Below, piece by piece: positions 1-4,440 of a stretch of 5,281 nt of DNA. Location: positions 1 through 5,281 of the forward strand of contig CANBQJ010000252.1 in assembly GCA_947371645.1 (NCBI GenBank), written 5' to 3'. This DNA comes from Burkholderiales bacterium (GTDB lineage: Bacteria; Pseudomonadota; Gammaproteobacteria; Burkholderiales; Burkholderiaceae). Below the pieces are notes generated by a model. That model made no database searches, was not told the origin of the DNA, and worked only from the letters and a program-made list of their open reading frames with translations. Made by a program: the position numbers and the translations under genes. Within the stretch, counting starts at the first letter, position 1, and every line of letters starts with the position of its first letter.

Positions 1-525
1 ACCGACGTCACCCTGGTCAATGCCAAGACCAACGAGCTGCCGCAGGTGTTTTCTGCGGGTGATGTTTCGGCCATCGGCGTGTGGCAGCCCGTGGCCGGCC
101 AGGCCATGAAGGCTGTGCCGGGCTCCAAGCCGCTGTACACCTCCACCGACGAGCCCGGCCTCATCTACGACGTGTTCGTGGCGCAACCCAAGGTGGCCAA
201 GTCCCGCCGTGCAGACCTGCAGAAGATGATGAAGGTGTGGGACCGCGTGGTCGCCTATGTGCAAGACCCGAAGACCCAGCCCGATGCCGTCAAGATCATG
301 GCCGCGCGTTCGGGCGTGACGCCGGCCGAGTACCTGCCCTACCTCAAGGGCACCCACCTGCTGAACGTGGCCGATGGCAAGAAGGTATACGCCAAGGGCG
401 CGGGTTTTGGCAGCATCCAGGGGTCGACCGCCTTCGTGGACAAGTTCAACGTGGCCAACGGCGTCTACAAGACCCCGGAGAAGGTGGACAGTTACCTGGA
501 CTACACGGTTTACACCGCACCGTGA
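1..525 (+). CDS. ABC transporter substrate-binding protein, NitT/TauT (NMT1/SsuA-like) family, C-terminal part
   Basis: The reading frame is open from the first base and stops at TGA 523-525, so the N-terminal part, including any signal peptide, lies upstream of the window. The 174 visible residues look like the C-terminal lobe of a periplasmic solute-binding protein of the nitrate/sulfonate/taurine type. Family-like segments are NAKTNELPQVFSAGDVSAIG, the following VWQP, and PGLIYDVFVAQP. The segment from RADLQKMMKVWDRVV into YVQDPKTQPDAVKIMA resembles the helical region where family members recruit residues for the closed form. In the family, such proteins deliver a small organic anion or pyrimidine-like ligand to an inner-membrane permease and ATPase. 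The ligand cannot be read from this fragment. The permease and ATPase genes are not in the window and would lie upstream. The downstream two-component genes have their own apparent promoter, so a shared operon is not required. Confidence 0.88.
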   Translation, partial: TDVTLVNAKTNELPQVFSAGDVSAIGVWQPVAGQAMKAVPGSKPLYTSTDEPGLIYDVFVAQPKVAKSRRADLQKMMKVWDRVVAYVQDPKTQPDAVKIMAARSGVTPAEYLPYLKGTHLLNVADGKKVYAKGAGFGSIQGSTAFVDKFNVANGVYKTPEKVDSYLDYTVYTAP

Positions 526-536
526 GTTCTGGCTCA

Positions 537-563
537 AGCCGGGTTGGCGCTTAAGGCCCGGCT
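537..563 (+). terminator. Possible terminator hairpin after the transporter gene
   Basis: A perfect 7-bp inverted repeat, AGCCGGG (537-543) and CCCGGCT (557-563), has a 13-nt loop and starts 12 bp after the transporter stop codon. It is GC-rich but lacks a following T-run, so it is a weak candidate for intrinsic termination. Its right arm overlaps the regulator box at 550-566, so hairpin and operator share bases. Position and stem are seen; function is inferred. Confidence 0.3.
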
Positions 564-566
564 AAG
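550..566 (+). promoter_or_regulatory. Predicted response-regulator box upstream of the two-component operon (PmrA/QseB type)
   Basis: CTTAAG (550-555), five bases (GCCCG), then GCTAAG (561-566) form a direct repeat with an 11-bp period, one helical turn. This matches the PmrA box known from enteric bacteria (YTTAAK-N5-YTTAAK) except at one or two bases of the second half-site. The adjacent gene encodes a regulator of that same subfamily, so autoregulation is the natural reading. A near-identical box precedes the Pal-like gene at 2612-2628. Binding is inferred. Confidence 0.6.
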
Positions 567-617
567 CGTCTTCAGCGACACTGAGGGACGTGCGCCCCTT
601 CATGGCGCAGAAGACGC
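566..617 (+). repeat. Inverted repeat between the promoter box and the regulator start codon
   Basis: GCGTCTTCAGCG (566-577) pairs with CGCAGAAGACGC (606-617): 11 of 12 positions are complementary, with one A-A mismatch. The 28-nt interval contains a further short pairing, AGGG (584-587) with CCCT (596-599). In RNA reading through from upstream this would make a long hairpin ending 8 nt before the start codon at 626. In a transcript starting near 589 only the right arm would be present. Role unknown. Confidence 0.45.
577..582 (+). promoter_or_regulatory. Candidate -10 element of the two-component operon
   Basis: GACACT lies exactly 10 bp downstream of the direct-repeat box and matches TATAAT at only three positions. 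It is proposed because the second box in the window has CACAAT at the same distance. No good -35 is visible, which fits an activator-dependent promoter where the regulator bound at the -35 region replaces it. The transcript would begin near 589, leaving a leader of about 37 nt. Confidence 0.35.
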
Positions 618-625
618 GTTGACCC

Positions 626-1285
626 ATGAGGCTGTTGCTGGTCGAAGACGACCACATGATCGGTGAATCGGTGCAAGACGTCTTGCGCGCCGAGCTTTTT
701 GCAGTCGACTGGGTGCAAGACGGCGTACAAGCCTGGCGTGCCGCACAGGATCAGGCCTACGACCTGGTCTTGCTCGATCTGGGCCTGCCTGGCAAGGACG
801 GCCTGGAGGTCTTGAGGGACCTGCGCGCGGCCCGCATCCAGACGCCCGTGCTCATCGCCACCGCCCGAGATGCCGTCAGCCAGCGCATCGCCGGTTTGAA
901 TGCTGGTGCGGACGACTACGTGCTCAAGCCCTATGACCTGGGTGAGTTGCTGGCCCGTGTGCGTGCCCTGATGCGCCGCTCGGCGGTGATGTCCGAGCCG
1001 GCCTATGTGTTCAAAGGGGTGAAGGTCAATCCCGAGACCCGCGAAGTCAATGTGGACGACCGGCCGGTGCAGCTGTCTGCCCGTGAATGGGGCGTGCTGC
1101 TGGCCTTGCTCAAGCGGCCTGGTGTGCTGCTCTCGCGCGCCCAGCTGGAAGACAAGGTCTTCGGCTGGCAGGACGACATCGTCAGCAATGTGGTGGAGGT
1201 CTACATCCACGGCTTGCGCAAGAAACTGGGCGCCGAGCTGATCATCAATGTGCGAGGGGTGGGGTACATGGTGCCCAAGCCATGA
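626..1285 (+). CDS. OmpR-family two-component response regulator, QseB/PmrA-like
   Basis: This 219-residue protein has the usual length and order of the OmpR/PhoB family. The receiver domain (about 1-118) shows acidic residues E7, D8 and D9, the phosphate-accepting D51 in LVLLDLGLPG, T79, Y98 and the invariant K101 in VLKPYD. The winged-helix domain (about 125-217) has VLLSRAQLEDKVFGW and the recognition-helix segment SNVVEVYIHGLRKKLG (187-202), ending in the wing RGVGYMVPK. That recognition segment is close to those of QseB and PmrA, which agrees with the CTTAAG repeats upstream. The start at 626 places the N terminus at the canonical MRLLLVEDD; no strong Shine-Dalgarno sequence is visible. 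The stop overlaps the kinase start (ATGA, 1282-1285), so the pair is probably translationally coupled. The exact signal and regulon are unknown, and QseB, PmrA and TctD-type names are all possible. Confidence 0.95.
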   Translation: MRLLLVEDDHMIGESVQDVLRAELFAVDWVQDGVQAWRAAQDQAYDLVLLDLGLPGKDGLEVLRDLRAARIQTPVLIATARDAVSQRIAGLNAGADDYVLKPYDLGELLARVRALMRRSAVMSEPAYVFKGVKVNPETREVNVDDRPVQLSAREWGVLLALLKRPGVLLSRAQLEDKVFGWQDDIVSNVVEVYIHGLRKKLGAELIINVRGVGYMVPKP

Positions 1286-2616
1286 GCCGGGCACACCCGT
1301 CTTTGCGCAAGCGCTTGTGGTCATGGATGCTGGGTGCGGTACTGGTGGCCTCCGGAGTCCAGGCTGCCCTGGCCTACTCGACGGCGCTCGCCGAGGCCGA
1401 CCTGCTCTTCGACCACCACATGCAGAAGATGGCCCAGTCGCTGGCTTCCAGCCGCCTCAGCCGGAACATCCAACCCAGCCAAGCCGTGGCCCCAGACCGG
1501 GAAAATGAAGATTTCGTGGCCCAGGTGTGGACCCGATCGGGTGAGCCCCTGTTCCAGTCTGCGGCGCACCGCCGTTTGAGGCCCCAGGCCGCCCCGGGGT
1601 TTTCCGACGTGCTCACGCTGGACGCCCGCACCTTCCGCGTCTACGTCATGATCACCGCAGAGGAGAACGTGCAGGTGGCGCAGGACATGGCGGCCCGCCG
1701 CGACATGGCCCGTGCGCTGGCGATGCGCTCGGTCTTGCCTGGCCTGTTCATGGCCCCGATCCTGATGCTGGTGCTGTGGTGGGTGGTGCAGCGCTCCATG
1801 GCGCCCGTGGCCCGTGTGCAGCAAGAGATGGCCCTGCGGCGTGTGGACGACCTTTCTCCTGTGAACGAAGAGGGTGTCCCGCTGGAGGTTCAGCCGCTGA
1901 TCCGGGAGCTGAACCTGTTGTTCGATCGGGTGAAGCGGGCCTTTGAGGGGCAGCAGCATTTCGTGGCGGATGCCGCGCATGAGCTGCGCTCCCCGCTGGC
2001 GGCTCTGAAGGTCCAGGTGCAGGGTTTGCAGCGGGCCACCGACGACGAAGCGCGTGAACGCGCCGCCCGTCGCTTGAGCGCAGGCATTGACCGGGCCACG
2101 CACCTCGTCGACCAGCTCATGATGCTGGCCAGGCAGGAGGCCAGCGTGGTGGCGGGTTCCCAGGCGCAAGCGGTGGACCTGGCCCAGGTGGCGCTGCTGG
2201 CACTCACCGATGTGCTGGGCCTGGCGCAGCAGCGGCAGGTGGACCTGGGCGTGCTGGCAACACAGGCGGCCCAGGTGATGGCGCAACCCGACACCTTGCG
2301 CGTGCTGGTGCGCAACCTCCTGGACAACGGCAGCAAGTACACGCCGGCCGGCGGCACCGTGGACCTGAGCGTGCATCTGCAGGGGCGGGACGTCCTGTTG
2401 ATCGTCGAAGACAGCGGCCCGGGCATCCCGCTGGCCCACCACGAGCGCGTCTGGGATCGCTTCTACCGCCTGCCGGGCAGTCAGGCCGATGGCAGTGGCC
2501 TGGGCCTGACCATCGTCAAGGCGGTGGCCGACGCGCACGGCGCCACGGTCAAGTTGTCGCAGTCTGAACGCCTGGGCGGCTTGCGTGTGTGCGTGCACTT
2601 TCCCGCTGTGGCTTAA
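1282..2616 (+). CDS. Membrane sensor histidine kinase, QseC/TctE-like
   Basis: The start is ATG 1282, which overlaps the regulator stop and gives 444 residues; the same frame is open further upstream but there lies inside the regulator gene. Residues about 11-31 form a first membrane segment. Residues about 33-149 are a periplasmic sensor region of the 2CSK_N type, with ADLLFDHHMQKMAQSL early on. Residues about 150-170 (SVLPGLFMAPILMLVLWWVV) are the second membrane segment. The phosphate-accepting His is H233 in AAHELRSPLAALK. The ATPase domain shows an N box around N345 and N349 (NLLDNGSKYTP), a G1 box EDSGPGIP (376-383) and a G2 box GSGLGL (404-409). All catalytic motifs are intact. The kinase should phosphorylate D51 of the preceding regulator. 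Its stop codon (2614-2616) lies within the second CTTAAG box. The ligand is not predictable; QseC, PmrB and TctE relatives sense hormones, metals or organic acids. Confidence 0.95.
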   Translation: MSRAHPSLRKRLWSWMLGAVLVASGVQAALAYSTALAEADLLFDHHMQKMAQSLASSRLSRNIQPSQAVAPDRENEDFVAQVWTRSGEPLFQSAAHRRLRPQAAPGFSDVLTLDARTFRVYVMITAEENVQVAQDMAARRDMARALAMRSVLPGLFMAPILMLVLWWVVQRSMAPVARVQQEMALRRVDDLSPVNEEGVPLEVQPLIRELNLLFDRVKRAFEGQQHFVADAAHELRSPLAALKVQVQGLQRATDDEARERAARRLSAGIDRATHLVDQLMMLARQEASVVAGSQAQAVDLAQVALLALTDVLGLAQQRQVDLGVLATQAAQVMAQPDTLRVLVRNLLDNGSKYTPAGGTVDLSVHLQGRDVLLIVEDSGPGIPLAHHERVWDRFYRLPGSQADGSGLGLTIVKAVADAHGATVKLSQSERLGGLRVCVHFPAVA

Positions 2617-2628
2617 GTGCTGGCTAAG
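2612..2628 (+). promoter_or_regulatory. Predicted response-regulator box upstream of the Pal-like lipoprotein gene
   Basis: CTTAAG (2612-2617), five bases (TGCTG), then GCTAAG (2623-2628). Half-sites, spacing and order are the same as in the box at 550-566, and the bases next to the half-sites (G before CTTAAG, G before GCTAAG) also agree. The kinase stop codon TAA 2614-2616 is part of the first half-site. Two copies in front of the only two plus-strand units of this region make chance less likely. Binding by the neighbouring regulator is inferred. Confidence 0.6.
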
Positions 2629-2638
2629 GGGGCTTGCC

Positions 2639-2644
2639 CACAAT
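2639..2644 (+). promoter_or_regulatory. Candidate -10 element of the lipoprotein gene
   Basis: CACAAT matches TATAAT at four of six positions and begins 10 bp after the direct-repeat box, the same distance as in the two-component promoter. The predicted transcript start is near 2651, leaving about 25 nt before the start codon at 2676. No canonical -35 is apparent at the right distance. Confidence 0.45.
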
Positions 2645-2675
2645 CGGGTGACATCGCCACTCACCTTGATCCACC

Positions 2676-3236
2676 ATGCGAATTTCTTTTGCTGCCCTGA
2701 TGGCATCGACCCTTTTGATGAGCCTCCTGGCCGCCTGCAGCAGTGCCCCCAAAGCTGCGGTGCAGGCGTCGGCACCAGGTGGCGCGAACACGGCCCCGGC
2801 CAACATGGCTGCGCAGGCGGATGGGGTCCATGCCGGTCAGGCCAACGCCCAACAAGTGGCCATGAAGGCATCGACCGCAGTGATGGCGCCGGGCAGCCTC
2901 CGCGACAGCGTGTTCTTCGCGTTTGACGATGCCACCGTCACGGCAGACGAGGCCCCCGTGCTGCAACAGCAATCGCTGTGGCTGCAGGCCCGCCCGCAAG
3001 CCGCTGTGACCCTGCAGGGCTACACCGATGAGCGCGGTGGTTCGGAGTACAACCTGGCGCTGGGCCAACGTCGGGCGGAGGCCGTGCGCAAGGCGCTGGT
3101 GCTGTTGGGTGCCAGGGGCGAGCACATCGAGACCGTCAGCTTTGGCAAGGAGCGCCCACGCGCGGCCTGCCATGAAGAGTCTTGCTGGAAGGACAACCGC
3201 CGCGTGGATGCCGTCGACACGGCTTCAGCCCACTGA
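2676..3236 (+). CDS. OmpA/Pal-like peptidoglycan-binding outer-membrane lipoprotein
   Basis: The protein has 186 residues. The N terminus is a lipoprotein signal: MR, a hydrophobic stretch, and a lipobox LAAC with lipidated C21; S22 and S23 follow, so outer-membrane sorting is expected. An Ala/Gln-rich linker runs to about residue 70. The C-terminal OmpA-like domain starts near VFFAFDDATV. It contains GYTDERGGSEYNLALGQRRA (115-134), in which D118 and R133 occupy the positions that bind diaminopimelate in Pal and OmpA. It ends with KDNRRVDAV, the Pal-type NRR signature. The usual His of GHTDERG is Tyr here. Cys165 and Cys170 in the closing loop may form a disulfide, as in some Pal variants. 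The likely role is tethering the outer membrane to peptidoglycan. No tol genes are adjacent, so this need not be the housekeeping Pal. The upstream box suggests control by the neighbouring two-component system. Confidence 0.9.
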   Translation: MRISFAALMASTLLMSLLAACSSAPKAAVQASAPGGANTAPANMAAQADGVHAGQANAQQVAMKASTAVMAPGSLRDSVFFAFDDATVTADEAPVLQQQSLWLQARPQAAVTLQGYTDERGGSEYNLALGQRRAEAVRKALVLLGARGEHIETVSFGKERPRAACHEESCWKDNRRVDAVDTASAH

Positions 3237-3881
3237 GCGAGTGGGGCTGTCCGGCGGCACCAGCAGCCCGTGCGCGAAGGCCAGCCGTGCCTGGCGCTGG
3301 GCCACCCCGGCCACACCGGCTTCATCGCCGCCACTGGCCAGCAGGCTGTCCGACACGATGCAGCCGTACAGCACGAAGGCGCGGTGGCGCGCTTCCTCGG
3401 CCTGGTGTCCCAGGGCCATGAAGCACTCGCCGATGTAGCTCAGGCGCTGGCTGTCCACCTCTTCCAGCACCTGGCGGGCACCGGCGTCGCGGCGGGCCCA
3501 TTCCCGGATCGCCAGCTCCACCGATGAGGCCTGCGCCGCCTTGCGCCCGTGCGCAGGCAGGTGCAACAGCGCACGCAGCACCAGGGCCGGGTCGCGGCCA
3601 TGCCCCTGAAACCGTGCGATCACCTGTTCTGTGGTGGTGTTGCGCCAGCTTTGCAAGAGGCGCTGCAGCAGGTCATCGCGGTCGGTGAAGTGCCAGTAAA
3701 AACTGCCGCGGGTCACGCCCATGTGCCGCGCCAGCACGTCCACGCGGACGGCATCGACGGGGTGCGCCACCAGAAAGGACAGTGCCGCCTGGATCCAGTC
3801 CGCAGGCCCCAACTGGGGGCGGCTGCGGCCAGACACAGGGGCTGAAGGCAATGGAAGCGCAGGGGCCGGGCTGTCGGGCAT
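3225..3881 (-). CDS. TetR/AcrR-family transcriptional regulator
   Basis: The gene encodes 218 residues from ATG 3881. An in-frame GTG at 3914 would add 11 residues, but it lies upstream of the apparent promoter and has no usable ribosome site. After a Pro/Ser-rich N-terminal tail, the TetR DNA-binding domain runs from LGPADWIQAALSFL through VDVLARHMGVTRGSFYWHFT to DRDDLLQRLLQSW. The segment GVTRGSFYWHF is the classic recognition helix and turn. The remaining C-terminal part, mostly helical in character, is the ligand-binding and dimerisation region, whose effector cannot be read. The gene converges on the Pal-like gene with a 12-bp overlap (3225-3236). It is divergent from a lipoprotein-protease pair and has a palindrome in the shared upstream region. 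By TetR convention it probably represses itself and perhaps that pair. Confidence 0.92.
   Translation of the reverse strand: MPDSPAPALPLPSAPVSGRSRPQLGPADWIQAALSFLVAHPVDAVRVDVLARHMGVTRGSFYWHFTDRDDLLQRLLQSWRNTTTEQVIARFQGHGRDPALVLRALLHLPAHGRKAAQASSVELAIREWARRDAGARQVLEEVDSQRLSYIGECFMALGHQAEEARHRAFVLYGCIVSDSLLASGGDEAGVAGVAQRQARLAFAHGLLVPPDSPTRSVG
3227..3248. terminator. Hairpin across the two convergent stop codons
   Basis: AGCCCACT (3227-3234) and AGTGGGGCT (3240-3248) pair over eight base pairs with one bulged G and a 5-base loop. The hairpin covers the end of both convergent genes (TGA 3234-3236 on the plus strand and the tetR stop at 3225-3227). There is no T-run on either side, so action as a bidirectional terminator is only a suggestion. 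Confidence 0.35.
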
Positions 3882-3888
3882 GGGGGCG

Positions 3889-3894
3889 ATTGTC
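3889..3894 (-). promoter_or_regulatory. Candidate -10 element of the tetR gene
   Basis: Read on the minus strand this is GACAAT, a good -10-like hexamer (four of six). It lies 7 bp before ATG 3881, so transcription would start at or within a base or two of the start codon. The interval CGCCCCC contains no Shine-Dalgarno sequence, consistent with a leaderless message. No convincing -35 is seen; that region is occupied by the palindrome at 3895-3928. Confidence 0.45.
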
Positions 3895-3928
3895 GAACGA
3901 ACAGGCCGCTTCACGTCCTGTTGCGTTC
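3895..3928. promoter_or_regulatory. Imperfect palindrome, candidate TetR operator
   Basis: The left arm GAACGAACAGG (3895-3905) and right arm CCTGTTGCGTTC (3917-3928) are complementary along all 11 bases of the left arm if one inserted G (3923) in the right arm is allowed. The gap is 11 bp. The core AACAGG/CCTGTT is exact. The site directly abuts the tetR -10 hexamer, so a bound dimer would block RNA polymerase, and it lies just upstream of the divergent lipoprotein gene. This matches where TetR-family operators usually sit. Binding is inferred. Confidence 0.55.
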
Positions 3929-3993
3929 ACCTCATATGGGCTTTACGTGCTTCAGGCATGATGACCATCCCTCATGTTCTGGATGCTGTCCGG

Positions 3994-4440
3994 ATGCCTT
4001 TTTTGCGAGACGAAACCCGACCCGATCTCACCCGCCCGGCGCCCGTCTGGCGGGGTGTTCATCTGCCGGCGCTGTGTCTGGCGGTGGCGCTGGGTGGTTG
4101 TGCGACGGTCCGTCCTGGCGACGGCGATGCGCTCAACGTGGCTGGCGCAGATGCCGCCACCGTCCAGGACGGCCAGCTGCGCGTGATCTGCATCACTGCC
4201 GAAGACCGTCAGGCCGATGACCGCCTGGCCGTGGAGCTGGCCCGGGCGTCCGGTTTGGGCGTGGTCCACATGAGGGCGCTCGGTGCGCGCACCTTCGCCG
4301 TGCGCTTCACCTGTGGGTCGGCTGATGGATGCGAGCTGGGCCTGGCGCGGCTTCAGGCCGCCCACCCCTTGCTGGTTGAGGTCAGTGTAGAAGGCCGGCG
4401 CAGCACCCCGCGCACGCCCGCGAGCCAGGAGCGGCCATGA
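3994..4440 (+). CDS. Small lipoprotein with a segment resembling a subtilase propeptide (I9-like)
   Basis: I do not recognise this as a named family. From ATG 3994 it has 148 residues; ATG 3958 and ATG 3961 are in-frame alternatives. Of the 26 codons from 3961, 11 end in A or T, unlike the rest of the window, so the true start may lie at or after 3994. LPALCLAVALGGC is a hydrophobic stretch ending in a lipobox (C36, LGGC). The mature part has LRVICITA (62-69), a helix-like stretch DRLAVELARASGL, a second strand pair ending FAVRFTC, another helix with GLARLQAAHP, and a final strand VEVSVEGRR (128-136). This alternation and the spacing of RVI, LAR..GL and V.VE match the propeptide of the following protease. 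Two cysteines in TCGSADGC could form a disulfide. The stop overlaps the protease start (ATGA), implying co-translation. It may be a membrane-anchored chaperone or inhibitor. Confidence 0.72.
   Translation: MPFLRDETRPDLTRPAPVWRGVHLPALCLAVALGGCATVRPGDGDALNVAGADAATVQDGQLRVICITAEDRQADDRLAVELARASGLGVVHMRALGARTFAVRFTCGSADGCELGLARLQAAHPLLVEVSVEGRRSTPRTPASQERP
4427..4431 (+). promoter_or_regulatory. Ribosome binding site of the protease gene
   Basis: AGGAG is a strong Shine-Dalgarno core, the best in the window. It lies 5 nt before ATG 4437 and 8 nt before the second in-frame ATG 4440. The spacing favours 4440 slightly, while 4437 forms the stop-start overlap; the difference is one residue. Confidence 0.7.

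Noticed and set aside
602..622. Six-codon open frame MAQKTR just ahead of the response regulator
   Set aside because: It has no Shine-Dalgarno sequence and no regulatory codon run. An ATG and in-frame stop this short are expected by chance.
572..1324. Open frame (250 codons) on the minus strand opposite the response regulator
   Set aside because: It lies opposite a complete OmpR-family regulator; no domain pattern and no start context.
1321..2871. Long open frame (516 codons) on the minus strand opposite the sensor kinase
   Set aside because: It is antisense to a kinase with all catalytic motifs intact. The translation is rich in His, Gln and Arg with no domain pattern, typical of the complement of GC-rich genes.
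3882..3914. GTG 3914 as the tetR start
   Set aside because: It lies inside the palindrome and upstream of the -10-like hexamer, with an AGGA only one base away. ATG 3881 fits better, although extra N-terminal residues cannot be excluded.
3910..3938. Plus-strand promoter TTCACG (3910-3915) with CATATG (3933-3938) for the lipoprotein-protease pair
   Set aside because: The spacing is 17 bp, but only four and three bases match consensus. Too weak to list as a feature, although some promoter must lie hereabouts.
3721..3957. Upstream extension of the small lipoprotein frame into the tetR region
   Set aside because: It would place the signal peptide in the middle of the protein and overlaps the well-supported tetR gene on the other strand.
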